Source: Cellulomonas sp. ES6 (GTDB lineage Bacteria > Actinomycetota > Actinomycetes > Actinomycetales > Cellulomonadaceae). From it: a DNA stretch of 64,000 nucleotides. Both the position numbers and the translations under genes were made by a program. Each line of letters starts with the position of its first letter. Within the stretch, counting starts at the first letter, position 1. Shown here piece after piece: positions 43,565-54,492 of the stretch. Below the pieces are notes generated by a model. It had not been told where the DNA came from and made no database searches. It saw only the letters and a program-made list of their open reading frames with translations. The stretch covers positions 496,001 through 560,000 of the forward strand of contig NZ_CP125655.1 of the NCBI RefSeq assembly GCF_030053835.1, written 5' to 3'.

Positions 43565-45190
43565 ATGAGCCCGGACCCCACGCACCCCCGTCACGGCCGT
43601 CCCCGTCACGGCACCGGCGCCGCCGCGCCCCGCGGCGCGGCCCCGGGTGGCGCCCGGCCGGGGCGTCGCGTCCCCCGCCCGGCCGCCGGCCGCGGCGACG
43701 TCGACGCGGTGGTGGTGGGCTCGGGCCCCAACGGGCTCGCGGCCGCGGTGACGCTCGCCCGCGCGGGGCTGTCGGTGACGGTGCTGGAGGCGCAGGACAC
43801 GGTCGGCGGCGGGTCCCGGACGCTCGACCTCGGCCTGGCGCCGGGCATCGTCCACGACATCTGCTCGGCGGTGCACCCGATGGCGTGGGCGTCGCCGTTC
43901 TTCCGCGAGCTGCGCCTGCACGAGCGCCTGGACCTGCTCACCCCGGAGGCGTCGTTCGCGCAGCCCCTCGACGGCGGCCGGGCGGCCGTGGCCTACCGCG
44001 ACCTGGACCGCACCGCCGACGGGCTGGGCGCGGACGGCGACGCGTGGCGCCGGCTGTTCGGCCCGCTGTCCGAGCGGTGGCAGGACGTCGTGGCGCTGGC
44101 GCTCGGGGACCACCGCAGCGTCCCGCCGGGCGCGACGCCCCGCACGGTCGCCACCGCGGCACGGTTCGCGCTGGGGGTGCTGCGCAACGGCTCGCCCGTC
44201 GTGCCGTCGGCCCTGCGCACCGAGGAGGGCGCGGCGCTGCTGACGGGCGTGGCCGGGCACGCGATCACGCCGCTGCCGTCGCTGGCGGCGGCGGGCACGG
44301 CCGTGCTGCTCACCACCCTCGCGCACGCGGAGCACGGCTGGCCCGTCGTCCGCGGCGGCTCGCAGGCGATCGTCGACGCGCTCCACGCCGACCTGGTGCG
44401 CCTCGGCGGCCGCGTGGTGACGGGCCACCCCGTCGCGCGCCGCGCCGACCTGCCGCCGGCGCGCGCGTACCTGTTCGACACGGCCCCGCGCCTCGTCGCC
44501 CAGGTGTTCGGCGACGCGATGCCCCCGCGGCTGCAGCGGGCGTACGCCGGGTACCGGTACGGCAACGCCGCCGCGAAGGTGGACCTCGTCGTCGACGGCC
44601 CGATCCCCTGGGCGCACCCCGAGGTGCACCGCGCGGGCACGGTCCACCTGGGCGGGACCCGGGACCAGGTGGTGGAGGCGGAGGCCGCCGTCGGGCGCGG
44701 CCGGCACGCCGAGCGGCCGCTGACGCTGCTGTCGGACCCCGCCGCGCTGGACCCCGGGCGCGGCGCCGGCGGCCTGCGGCCGGTCTGGGCGTACGCGCAC
44801 GTCCCGGCGGGCTCCGACGTCGACCCCACCGAGGCGGTGCTCCGCCAGGTCGAGCGGTTCGCACCCGGGTTCCGGGACACGGTCGTCGCCTCGCACGCGC
44901 TGCCCGCCGCACGGCTCGCCGAGCACGACGCGAACCTGGTCGGCGGCGACATCTCGGGCGGCGCGGTGTCGCTGTGGAGCATGGCGACCCGCCCGGTCCC
45001 CCGGCTCGACCCGTACGCCTCGGGCGCACCCGGCGTGTACCTGTGCTCGGCGTCCGCCCCTCCCGGGCCGGGCGTGCACGGGCTGTCCGGCTGGTACGCG
45101 GCGCGTCGGGCGCTGCGGGACCTGCGGGCGCCGCGCGACCCGGCGGACGGGCCCGCGCCCGGCCGCACGCCGCGCCCGGCCGGAGGCTAG
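43565..45190 (+). CDS. FAD-dependent oxidoreductase (phytoene-desaturase/PYROXD2-like)
   Basis: A 541-residue flavoprotein. The FAD-binding Rossmann motif VVVGSGPNGLAAA is at about 49-61 with VTVLEAQDTVGGGSRT completing it. The C-terminal FAD contact PGVYLCSASAPPGPGVHGLSGW is present. This group resembles carotenoid desaturases and the mammalian PYROXD2, but its substrate is unknown. The first 45 residues are low-complexity Arg/Pro/Ala. ATG at 43565 follows a -10 by 7 bases. The next gene starts 9 bases after the stop and carries its own -10, inside the end of this gene. Confidence 0.87.
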   Translation: MSPDPTHPRHGRPRHGTGAAAPRGAAPGGARPGRRVPRPAAGRGDVDAVVVGSGPNGLAAAVTLARAGLSVTVLEAQDTVGGGSRTLDLGLAPGIVHDICSAVHPMAWASPFFRELRLHERLDLLTPEASFAQPLDGGRAAVAYRDLDRTADGLGADGDAWRRLFGPLSERWQDVVALALGDHRSVPPGATPRTVATAARFALGVLRNGSPVVPSALRTEEGAALLTGVAGHAITPLPSLAAAGTAVLLTTLAHAEHGWPVVRGGSQAIVDALHADLVRLGGRVVTGHPVARRADLPPARAYLFDTAPRLVAQVFGDAMPPRLQRAYAGYRYGNAAAKVDLVVDGPIPWAHPEVHRAGTVHLGGTRDQVVEAEAAVGRGRHAERPLTLLSDPAALDPGRGAGGLRPVWAYAHVPAGSDVDPTEAVLRQVERFAPGFRDTVVASHALPAARLAEHDANLVGGDISGGAVSLWSMATRPVPRLDPYASGAPGVYLCSASAPPGPGVHGLSGWYAARRALRDLRAPRDPADGPAPGRTPRPAGG

Positions 45191-45193
45191 GGT
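45188..45193 (+). promoter_or_regulatory. -10 element, leaderless start
   Basis: TAGGGT, 6 bases before the GTG of the amidotransferase; it overlaps the preceding stop codon. Confidence 0.5.
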
Positions 45194-45199
45194 CGCGGG

Positions 45200-45904
45200 G
45201 TGACCTCGCCGCGTCCCGTCCTCGTCCTCACGCACGTCGCGCACGAGGGCCCGGGCCTCGTCGCCCGCGCACTGGACGGCCTGCCGATGACCACGCGGAC
45301 CGTCGTCGACGACCCCTCGCCGCGGCTGCCGGCGGTCGGCGACCTCGCCGGCCTCGTCGTCATGGGCGGGCCCCAGGACGCGGACGACGACCTCGGCCAC
45401 CCGGGCCTGGCCGCCGAGCGCCGGCTTCTCGCCGAGGCGGTCGACGCCGGCGTCCCGACCCTGGGCGTCTGCCTGGGGATGCAGCTGCTCGCCCTGGCGC
45501 TCGGCGCCCGCCTGCACCGGCGGCACGGCACGGAGATCGGCTTCGCGCCCGTGGACGTCGTGGCCCCGGACCCGCTCCTGGCCGCGACGGGGCCGCACCC
45601 GACGGTGCTGCACTGGCACGACGACGCCGTGGACCTGCCGGACGGCGCCACGCTGCTCGCGCGCACCGGCACCACGCCGGTGCAGGCGTTCCGGGCGGGC
45701 AGCGCCGTCGGCCTGCAGTTCCACCTGGAGGTGGAGCCCACCCTGCTCGACGTCTGGCTCGCGACCCCCGCGATGACGGCGGGCCTCGAGCCGGGCGAGG
45801 CGGAGGCGATCCGGATCGGCTCCCGTCAGCACCTGGCGGCGCTGCGGCCGGGCGCCGACCTGGGCCTGGCCGCGTTCGCGGCGGCGGTGCGGGAGCACGC
45901 GTGA
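45200..45904 (+). CDS. Type 1 glutamine amidotransferase
   Basis: A 234-residue class I (GuaA-like) glutaminase domain. The nucleophile motif is GVCLGMQLLA (Cys near residue 92) and the catalytic His-Glu pair is in FHLEVE (about 174-179). Stand-alone members transfer ammonia to unknown acceptors or hydrolyse gamma-glutamyl groups. GTG at 45200 is supported by a -10 box. It overlaps the Nudix gene by four bases. Confidence 0.9.
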   Translation: MTSPRPVLVLTHVAHEGPGLVARALDGLPMTTRTVVDDPSPRLPAVGDLAGLVVMGGPQDADDDLGHPGLAAERRLLAEAVDAGVPTLGVCLGMQLLALALGARLHRRHGTEIGFAPVDVVAPDPLLAATGPHPTVLHWHDDAVDLPDGATLLARTGTTPVQAFRAGSAVGLQFHLEVEPTLLDVWLATPAMTAGLEPGEAEAIRIGSRQHLAALRPGADLGLAAFAAAVREHA

Positions 45905-46590
45905 ACCCGGGCGCGGGCGCACCGGCGGCGCTGGACGACCTGCTGCGCCTGTGCGACCGCCGTCCCGTGTGGGCGCCCGACCCGGAGCGCGCGTTCGCGG
46001 CGTCGGACCTCCCGGTCCGCAGCTCGGCGGTGCTGGTGCTGTTCGGCGTCCTCGACCACGTCGCCGCGCGCACCGACCACCCGGCGGTCGCCGCCGACCT
46101 CGACGTGCTGCTGACCCGCCGCTCCCCGACCCTCGGCCACCACCCGGGCCAGGTGTCGTTCCCCGGTGGCGGCGTCGACCCCGGTGACGACGGCCCCCGG
46201 GCGGCGGCCCTGCGGGAGGCGCAGGAGGAGACGGGTCTCGACCCCGCCGGGGTGCGCGTGCTCGGCACGCTGCCGCCCCTGCCGCTGCCGGTGAGCAGCA
46301 ACCTCGTCACGCCGGTGGTCGCCTGGTGGCAGCAGCCGTCCGCCGTCGCGGCCACGGACCCGGCCGAGACGGTCGACGTCTTCCGCGTGCCGGTCGCGGA
46401 CCTGGTGGACCCGGAGAACCGCGTCAGCACCGTGCTGCACCGCCACGGCAGCGAGTACCGGGGCCCGGCCTTCCGCGTCGGCGGCGTGGTGGTCTGGGGC
46501 TTCACCGCGTTCGTCCTGGACCGGCTGCTGGACGAGGTCGGCTGGGCGCAGCCCTGGGACCCCGCCCGCACGGTGCCCGCGCCCGTCTGA
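45901..46590 (+). CDS. Nudix hydrolase, CoA pyrophosphatase type
   Basis: A 229-residue Nudix protein. The segment LLTRRSPTLGHHPGQVSFPGGGVD (about 66-89) is the UPF0035 signature of CoA pyrophosphatases, which cut CoA into phosphopantetheine and 3',5'-ADP. The Nudix box runs on as REAQEETGL. GTG at 45901 overlaps the amidotransferase stop. No signal peptide; cytoplasmic. Confidence 0.9.
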   Translation: MNPGAGAPAALDDLLRLCDRRPVWAPDPERAFAASDLPVRSSAVLVLFGVLDHVAARTDHPAVAADLDVLLTRRSPTLGHHPGQVSFPGGGVDPGDDGPRAAALREAQEETGLDPAGVRVLGTLPPLPLPVSSNLVTPVVAWWQQPSAVAATDPAETVDVFRVPVADLVDPENRVSTVLHRHGSEYRGPAFRVGGVVVWGFTAFVLDRLLDEVGWAQPWDPARTVPAPV

Positions 46591-46654
46591 CCGGCGCCGC
46601 GCAGCCGGCACGGATCACCCTCGCCGCGCCGGGAAAAGGGCTCGTCACGACATC

Positions 46655-46670
46655 ATCGAAACGATACGAT
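46655..46670 (+). promoter_or_regulatory. Promoter region upstream of the MATE gene
   Basis: The spacer 46591-46768 has an AT-richer patch with a short palindrome ATCG-AAA-CGAT (46655-46665) and a TACGAT -10 candidate (46665-46670), giving a leader of about 90 bases. The palindrome may be an operator, but no regulator gene is adjacent. Confidence 0.35.
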
Positions 46671-46768
46671 CGTCGACGGCGCCGCCGCCCGCCGCGACCG
46701 GGACGCCGCCGCTCCCCCTGCCGTCCCGATCCCCAGCCGCCCTCGTCCTGCCCGGAGCACTCCCCCTC

Positions 46769-48316
46769 ATGGCCAAGGTCCTGACCGCCGGCCGCCCCTG
46801 GCGCGTCATCCTCGTGTTCGCCGTCCCGCTGCTCGTCGGCAACGTCGTCCAGCAGCTCTACCAGTTCGTCGACGCCGTCGTCGTCGGCCGCCACCTCGGC
46901 GTCGACGCCCTCGCGGCCGTCGGCGCGACGGGCAGCCTGCTGTTCCTGCTCCTCGGGTTCGTCTGGGGCATGACCTCCGGCTTCGCCATCCCCACCGCCC
47001 AGGCGTTCGGGGCGCGCGACGCGGCGGCCGTGCGGCGCTCGGTCGCCACCGGCGCCCTGCTCACGGGCGCCGGCAGCATCGCGCTGACCGCGGCCGCCCC
47101 GCTGCTCGCCGGGCCGGCGCTCACGCTGCTGCGCACCCCGGACGTGCTCATGGCGCAGGCGACGACGTTCGCGCAGGTGAGCTTCCTGGGCACCGGCGCG
47201 CTGATGTTCTTCAACTACCTGTCCGCGGTCGTCCGCGCGATCGGCGACTCCCGCACCCCGCTGGTCTTCCTCACGGTGGCGTGCGCGCTCAACGTGGCGC
47301 TCGTCGTGCTCTTCGTCGGCGGCCTGGGGCTCGGCGTCGGCGGCGCGGCGCTCGCCACCGTGGTGTCGCAGGCGGTGTCGGTGGCGCTGTGCCTGGAGTT
47401 CGTGCGGCGCCGCGTCCCCGTGCTCCACCTGCGCCGGGCGGACTGGCGCGTGACGCGCACCGACCTGGCCGAGCACCTGCGGCTCGGCCTGCCGATGGGG
47501 TTCCAGGCGTCGATCATCGCCATCGGCACCCTCGCGGTGCAGGTCCGCCTCAACGGGCTCGGTGCCGACGCCGTCGCCGCGTACACCACCGCGGCGCGCG
47601 TCGACGGGCTCGCGATCGCCCTGCTGCAGTCCCTCGGGCTCGCGGTGTCGATGTTCGTCGCGCAGAACCTCGGCGGCGGGCGGCCGGACCGCATCCGGCA
47701 GGGCGTCGTGCAGGCCACCGGCCTCGCGGTCGCCGGCTCGGTGGCGCTCGGCGTCGTGCTGGTCACGTCCGGGTCGTGGCTGGTCCGGCTGTTCGTCGGC
47801 GACGGGGAGGACCGCGTGGTCCACATGGCGACCCAGTTCCTCCACATCAACGCCGCGCTGTACGCGGTGCTGGGCGTGCTGTTCGTGCTGCGCGGCGCGC
47901 TCCAGGGGCTCGGCCGGACGGGCGTGCCGACGCTGACCGGCGTGATCGAGCTCGTGATGCGGGTCGGCGCCGCCGTGGTGCTCGGAGCGGCCTTCGGGTT
48001 CGTCGGCGTCGTGTGGGGGAACCCGCTCGCGTGGGCCGGCGCCGTCGTCCTGCTGGTGCCGGCGTACCTGCGCGCGCACCGGCAGCTCGCGGCCATGCCG
48101 ATCGCGCCGCTCGACCAGGTCGAGGCGACCCCCGAGCCGGTCCCGGTGGAGGGGCCGTCGGACGGGTCGATGGTCGTGGACGCGGTCGTGCCGCAGCCCC
48201 GCGTCGTCGACAGCGCCCTCCCCGCGACGGCCCCGGCCGCTCCGGGCTCTCCGGCCGCGGACGCCGCCGGACCCGGCGCCACGTCCCGCCTGGAGTGCCA
48301 CCCGCCCGGTCGCTGA
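46769..48316 (+). CDS. MATE family efflux transporter
   Basis: A 515-residue multidrug-and-toxin extrusion protein with 12 hydrophobic segments in two homologous halves (PLLVGNVVQQLYQFVDAVVVGRHLG near 24-48 and LPMGFQASIIAIGTLAVQ in the second half). It uses Na+ or H+ to export cationic compounds. The last 70 residues are a Pro/Ala-rich tail beyond the membrane domain, longer than usual. ATG at 46769. Substrate unknown. Confidence 0.92.
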   Translation: MAKVLTAGRPWRVILVFAVPLLVGNVVQQLYQFVDAVVVGRHLGVDALAAVGATGSLLFLLLGFVWGMTSGFAIPTAQAFGARDAAAVRRSVATGALLTGAGSIALTAAAPLLAGPALTLLRTPDVLMAQATTFAQVSFLGTGALMFFNYLSAVVRAIGDSRTPLVFLTVACALNVALVVLFVGGLGLGVGGAALATVVSQAVSVALCLEFVRRRVPVLHLRRADWRVTRTDLAEHLRLGLPMGFQASIIAIGTLAVQVRLNGLGADAVAAYTTAARVDGLAIALLQSLGLAVSMFVAQNLGGGRPDRIRQGVVQATGLAVAGSVALGVVLVTSGSWLVRLFVGDGEDRVVHMATQFLHINAALYAVLGVLFVLRGALQGLGRTGVPTLTGVIELVMRVGAAVVLGAAFGFVGVVWGNPLAWAGAVVLLVPAYLRAHRQLAAMPIAPLDQVEATPEPVPVEGPSDGSMVVDAVVPQPRVVDSALPATAPAAPGSPAADAAGPGATSRLECHPPGR

Positions 48317-48369
48317 CCGCCCCGCCGCGACCACCCCGCGGCCGCGCCAGGACGTCGCCCGGCGTCGGG

Positions 48370-48375
48370 TAGCCT
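48370..48375 (+). promoter_or_regulatory. -10 element upstream of the phosphotransferase gene
   Basis: TAGCCT, followed by a short leader with a GGAGG ribosome site before the GTG at 48403. Confidence 0.4.
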
Positions 48376-48402
48376 GGCGCGCCCGCTCCACCGGAGGTTC
48401 CC

Positions 48403-49305
48403 GTGCCCGTCAAGCCCGCCGCCGAGGTGGCGCTCAGCGCCGACCTCGTGCTCGCCCTGCTCACCGAGCAGCACCCGGACCTCGCCGCGCTGCCGGTGCG
48501 GCTGGTGGCGCACGGGTGGGACAACGCGACGTTCCGGCTGGGCGAGGACCTCGCGGTGCGCCTGCCGCGCCGGGAGGCCGCGGCGCACCTCGTCGAGCAC
48601 GAGCAGCGCTGGCTCGGCGAGCTCGCCCGGCGCTGTCCCGTCCCCGTGCCCGCACCGGTGCGGACCGGGAGGCCCGGGGCCGGGTTCCCGTGGGCGTGGA
48701 GCGTCGTGCCGTGGTTCCCCGGCACGCACGCGGCGGACGAGCCGGTCGCCGCCCGCACGGCCTGGGCGCCGGCGCTGGCGGAGGCGCTCGCCGCCCTGCA
48801 CGCCGCCGCGCCCCCGGACGCCCCCGTCAACCCGGTGCGGGGCGGGGAGCTCGCGGACCGGTCGGCCGCGCTGCGGGGCCGTCTCGAGCACCTCGAGGCG
48901 CGCTCCCCCGGCGCTGCGGCGCGCGCCGAGGCGCTGTGGGAGGACGCGCTCGCCGCGCCCCGCTGGCCGGGCGCCCCGCTCTGGCTGCACGGCGACCCGC
49001 ACCCCGCGAACCTCGTGGTGCGCGACGGCCGGCTCGCCGCGCTGCTGGACTTCGGCGACCTCACCGCCGGGGACCCCGCGTGCGACCTCGCGACCGCGTG
49101 GCTGACCTTCGACGACGACGGACGCGCGGCGTTCCGGGAGCGCTCGGACTCCCTCGCCGACGCCGCCGGGCCTCCCGACCCGGGCCGGTGGCGACGCGCG
49201 GCCGGGTGGGCGCTGGTCATGGCGTCCGCGATGGTCGCGCACGGCGACGACGACCCGCCGGTCGCCGCGACCGGCGCGCACGCCGTGCGGGCGCTGCTCG
49301 GCTGA
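48403..49305 (+). CDS. Aminoglycoside phosphotransferase-family kinase
   Basis: A 300-residue APH-fold kinase. WLHGDPHPANLVV carries the catalytic Asp and Asn (Brenner motif) and LLDFGDLTAGDP the metal-binding Asp. Members phosphorylate antibiotics, sugars or small alcohols; this protein cannot be assigned to resistance from sequence alone. GTG at 48403 with a CCGGAGG ribosome site. It is followed 48 bases later by a small DUF1801 gene on the same strand. Confidence 0.85.
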   Translation: MPVKPAAEVALSADLVLALLTEQHPDLAALPVRLVAHGWDNATFRLGEDLAVRLPRREAAAHLVEHEQRWLGELARRCPVPVPAPVRTGRPGAGFPWAWSVVPWFPGTHAADEPVAARTAWAPALAEALAALHAAAPPDAPVNPVRGGELADRSAALRGRLEHLEARSPGAAARAEALWEDALAAPRWPGAPLWLHGDPHPANLVVRDGRLAALLDFGDLTAGDPACDLATAWLTFDDDGRAAFRERSDSLADAAGPPDPGRWRRAAGWALVMASAMVAHGDDDPPVAATGAHAVRALLG

Positions 49306-49341
49306 CCCGGCCGCGGCCCGCCGCCGGCCCCGGCCCGGAGG

Positions 49342-49347
49342 GATGAT
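49342..49347 (+). promoter_or_regulatory. Possible -10 element, leaderless start
   Basis: GATGAT, 6 bases before the ATG of the DUF1801 gene. Confidence 0.35.
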
Positions 49348-49353
49348 GGCCGC

Positions 49354-49779
49354 ATGGCCGACGCACCCAGGACCGTCCCGACCGACGCGGACGTCCCCGC
49401 CTTCGTCGCCGCCGTGACGCCGGAGCGCCGGCGCCGCGACGCGCGGCGGCTGCTCGAGCTCGCCACCCGCGTCACCGGCGAGGCGCCCGTGCTCTGGGGC
49501 CCGTCGATCATCGGGTTCGGGTCGGCGCGCTACACGTACGCCTCCGGTCGCAGCGGCGACTGGCCCCCGGTGGCGTTCTCGCCGCGCAAGGCCGCGCTGA
49601 CGCTGTACCTGACCGACGGCGTCGAGGCCCACGCCGACCGCCTCGCCGCGCTCGGGCCGCACCGCACCGGCCGCGGGTGCGTGTACCTGACGGACCTCGA
49701 CCGCGTGGACCTCGGCGTGCTGGAGCAGGTCGTGCGGGACGCGTGGGAGGCCCGCGGGAGCAACCCCCGCGACGTCTGA
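49354..49779 (+). CDS. DUF1801 (YdhG/YjbR-like) protein
   Basis: A 141-residue DUF1801 protein, a small alpha/beta fold found widely in bacteria. Typical features are the LLELATRVTGEAPVLWGPSIIGFG segment (33-56), PPVAFSPRKAALTLYL and the C-terminal LTDLDRVDLGVLEQVV. Biochemical role is unknown. ATG at 49354. It is convergent with acnA across a shared hairpin terminator. Confidence 0.85.
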   Translation: MADAPRTVPTDADVPAFVAAVTPERRRRDARRLLELATRVTGEAPVLWGPSIIGFGSARYTYASGRSGDWPPVAFSPRKAALTLYLTDGVEAHADRLAALGPHRTGRGCVYLTDLDRVDLGVLEQVVRDAWEARGSNPRDV

Positions 49780-49805
49780 CCCCCGCGCGGCGCGCCCGGA
49801 CGCCC

Positions 49806-49840
49806 CGACGCCCCCGCGCCGCGAGGGCACGGGGGCGTCG
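49806..49840. terminator. Bidirectional hairpin between DUF1801 gene and acnA
   Basis: Perfect 10-bp stem (49806-49815 with 49831-49840), placed between two convergent stops. Confidence 0.6.
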
Positions 49841-49849
49841 GAGACCGCG

Positions 49850-52681
<2,832 letters not shown>

Positions 52682-52810
52682 AGGGGGGCTCCTTCGTGGT
52701 GCGGGTGCGGCCGCCCCGGCCCGTCCGCGGGTCCGGCGGGGACCCGCGGGGCGGGCCGCGGCGCGTGGTCGTCTGCGATCACCGCGCGGACCGGGGGCGG
52801 TCCGGCGATT

Positions 52811-52828
52811 TATCTTGACGTCAAGATA
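52811..52828. promoter_or_regulatory. 18-bp palindromic operator upstream of acnA
   Basis: TATCTTGACGTCAAGATA is a perfect palindrome. A minus-strand -10 candidate TAGGAT (52835-52830) would put the acnA start site inside it, so a bound protein should repress. The form resembles MarR-family operators; a MarR-type regulator (TamR) controls aconitase in Streptomyces coelicolor, but I cannot confirm the match. Confidence 0.75.
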
Positions 52829-52918
52829 CATCCTACCGTGCCGGACCGGGGCGGGCGACGTGCACCACGCCGCGACGCGCGCGACGTGCTCCCGCCCCGG
52901 TCCCGGGACGTGGCCCGG

Positions 52919-53107
52919 TCAGTCGCCGGACGCGGCCTCCTCCGCCGCGCGCCGCTCGCGCTCGACGGCCTTCTGGTGCTGACGCGGGTCGTAGTCCGGG
53001 GTGCCCTGCTTGTGCAGCTCCTCGGTCGCCCGCCGGCTCGCCTCCGCGACGCGGTGGGCCGCCTCGGCGGCCGACTCGCGGGCGCTGCCGTCGTGGGCTG
53101 TGGTCAT
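52919..53107 (-). CDS. Small charged hypothetical protein
   Basis: A 62-residue protein rich in Ala, Glu and Arg, helix-forming and soluble. It has no recognisable domain. The ATG at 53107 has a GGAAGGAG ribosome site 7 bases upstream, and a TAGCGT -10 candidate lies at 53156-53161, which together support a real gene. It is 237 bases upstream of acnA on the same strand with the palindromic operator between them. Function unknown. Confidence 0.7.
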   Translation of the reverse strand: MTTAHDGSARESAAEAAHRVAEASRRATEELHKQGTPDYDPRQHQKAVERERRAAEEAASGD

Positions 53108-53220
53108 CGTCGACTCCTTCCGTCCCCGGGCGTCCGGACGCGGGCGCCCGCTCTCACGCTAGGCCGCGAGCCGCCCGCGCGCGACCGCCCTGCGTCCCCG
53201 CAGCGGGGCGACGCACCCGG

Positions 53221-54492
53221 TCAGCGGGTCAGGACCGCGACCGCCTCCACGTGGTGCGTCATCGGGAACAGGTCGTACCCCGTGACGTCCGCCAGGGCGT
53301 AGCCCTCCTCCGCGAGGTACGCCACGTCGCGCGCCAGCGCCGCCGGGTCGCACGCCACGTAGACGACGCGCTCCGGCGCGAGCCCGGCCACGGCGCGCAC
53401 GACGTCCCGGCCGGCACCGACCCGCGGCGGGTCGAGCACGACCACGTCGGCGCGCGGTCCCGCCTCCCCGGAGGCCAGCACCCCCGCGACGTCGCCCCCG
53501 TGCAGCGCCACCTGCGGCCGGTCGTGCAGGTTGCGCCGGGCGTCCTTCACCGCCCGGGCGTCGCCCTCGACGGCGACGACGGTGCCCGCGTCGCCGACGG
53601 CGTCCGCCAGCGGGAGCGTGAACAGGCCCGCGCCGGAGTACAGGTCCAGCACCCGCGCGCCGGCGACGTCGCCGGCCGCGTCGAGCACCGCGCCCGTGAG
53701 CGCCGCCGGCGCCTCGCGGTGCACCTGCCAGAACCCGGCCGCCGCCACCCGGTACGCCCACTCCCGGTCGCCGACCCGCACCCGCTCGCGCACGGCCGTG
53801 CGGGCGTTCGGGCGCGGGTCCACCTTGCCCCGGCGCAGGTCGAACGGCTCGCCGTCGACGAGCACCACCGGCTGGTCGCCACCGGCGGGCGCGACCGCCT
53901 CGATCCGCGCGCCAGGACGCCAGCGGCGCCCCAGCAGGTCGAGCCCGGCCAGCGCGTCGCTCATCAGCGGCATCGCGGACACGGGCACCACGTCGTGCGA
54001 CCGGAACCGCCGCATGCCCGCGCGACCCTCCCGGTCGGCCAGGAACCCGACGCGCGTGCGCCAGCCGAGCCCGCCCCGCTCCGCGTCGCCGGGGAGCTCC
54101 CGCACCGGGACGTCCCGCTCCACGCGCGCCAGCCGCTGCAGCTGCTCACCGAGCACCGCGGCCTTCCACGCGCGCTGCGCCGCCGGCGACACGTGCGCGA
54201 GCTCGCCGCCGCCGACGCCCCCCGGCCCGGCCTCCGGCCACGCGGACGGGACGCGGTCCGGCGACGCCTCGAGCACCTCGACGGCGTCGGCGCGCCAGAA
54301 CCGGGCCTTCGCGCCGGTCTCCGTCAGCCGGGCGCGCACCCGCTCGCCGGGCAGCGCGTGCCGGACGAAGACGACCCGGCCCGGACCCTCCTCGCCCGGG
54401 GTCCGCAGCCGCGCGACGCAGTGCCCGCCGTGCGCGACCGGCCCGACCTCCAGCTCCACGACGTCGCCCGGCGCGCGGTCCTCAGAGGCCAC
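53221..54492 (-). CDS. RNA m5U methyltransferase (TrmA/RlmCD family, TRAM domain)
   Basis: A 423-residue SAM-dependent methyltransferase that makes 5-methyluridine in 23S rRNA or tRNA. An N-terminal TRAM domain (about 8-70) binds RNA. The SAM motif is DLYSGAGLFTLPLA; the catalytic Cys is Cys381 in VACDPAALARD and the general-base Glu is in HHVEAVAVL. The four N-terminal cysteines that bind a 4Fe-4S cluster in E. coli RlmD are absent. Orthologue position of M. tuberculosis Rv2689c. It overlaps the transporter gene by 11 bases. Confidence 0.92.
   Translation of the reverse strand: MASEDRAPGDVVELEVGPVAHGGHCVARLRTPGEEGPGRVVFVRHALPGERVRARLTETGAKARFWRADAVEVLEASPDRVPSAWPEAGPGGVGGGELAHVSPAAQRAWKAAVLGEQLQRLARVERDVPVRELPGDAERGGLGWRTRVGFLADREGRAGMRRFRSHDVVPVSAMPLMSDALAGLDLLGRRWRPGARIEAVAPAGGDQPVVLVDGEPFDLRRGKVDPRPNARTAVRERVRVGDREWAYRVAAAGFWQVHREAPAALTGAVLDAAGDVAGARVLDLYSGAGLFTLPLADAVGDAGTVVAVEGDARAVKDARRNLHDRPQVALHGGDVAGVLASGEAGPRADVVVLDPPRVGAGRDVVRAVAGLAPERVVYVACDPAALARDVAYLAEEGYALADVTGYDLFPMTHHVEAVAVLTR

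Noticed and set aside
48403..49305. Calling the APH-like gene an aminoglycoside resistance gene
   Set aside because: The APH fold also covers sugar and choline kinases, and no resistance context is present.
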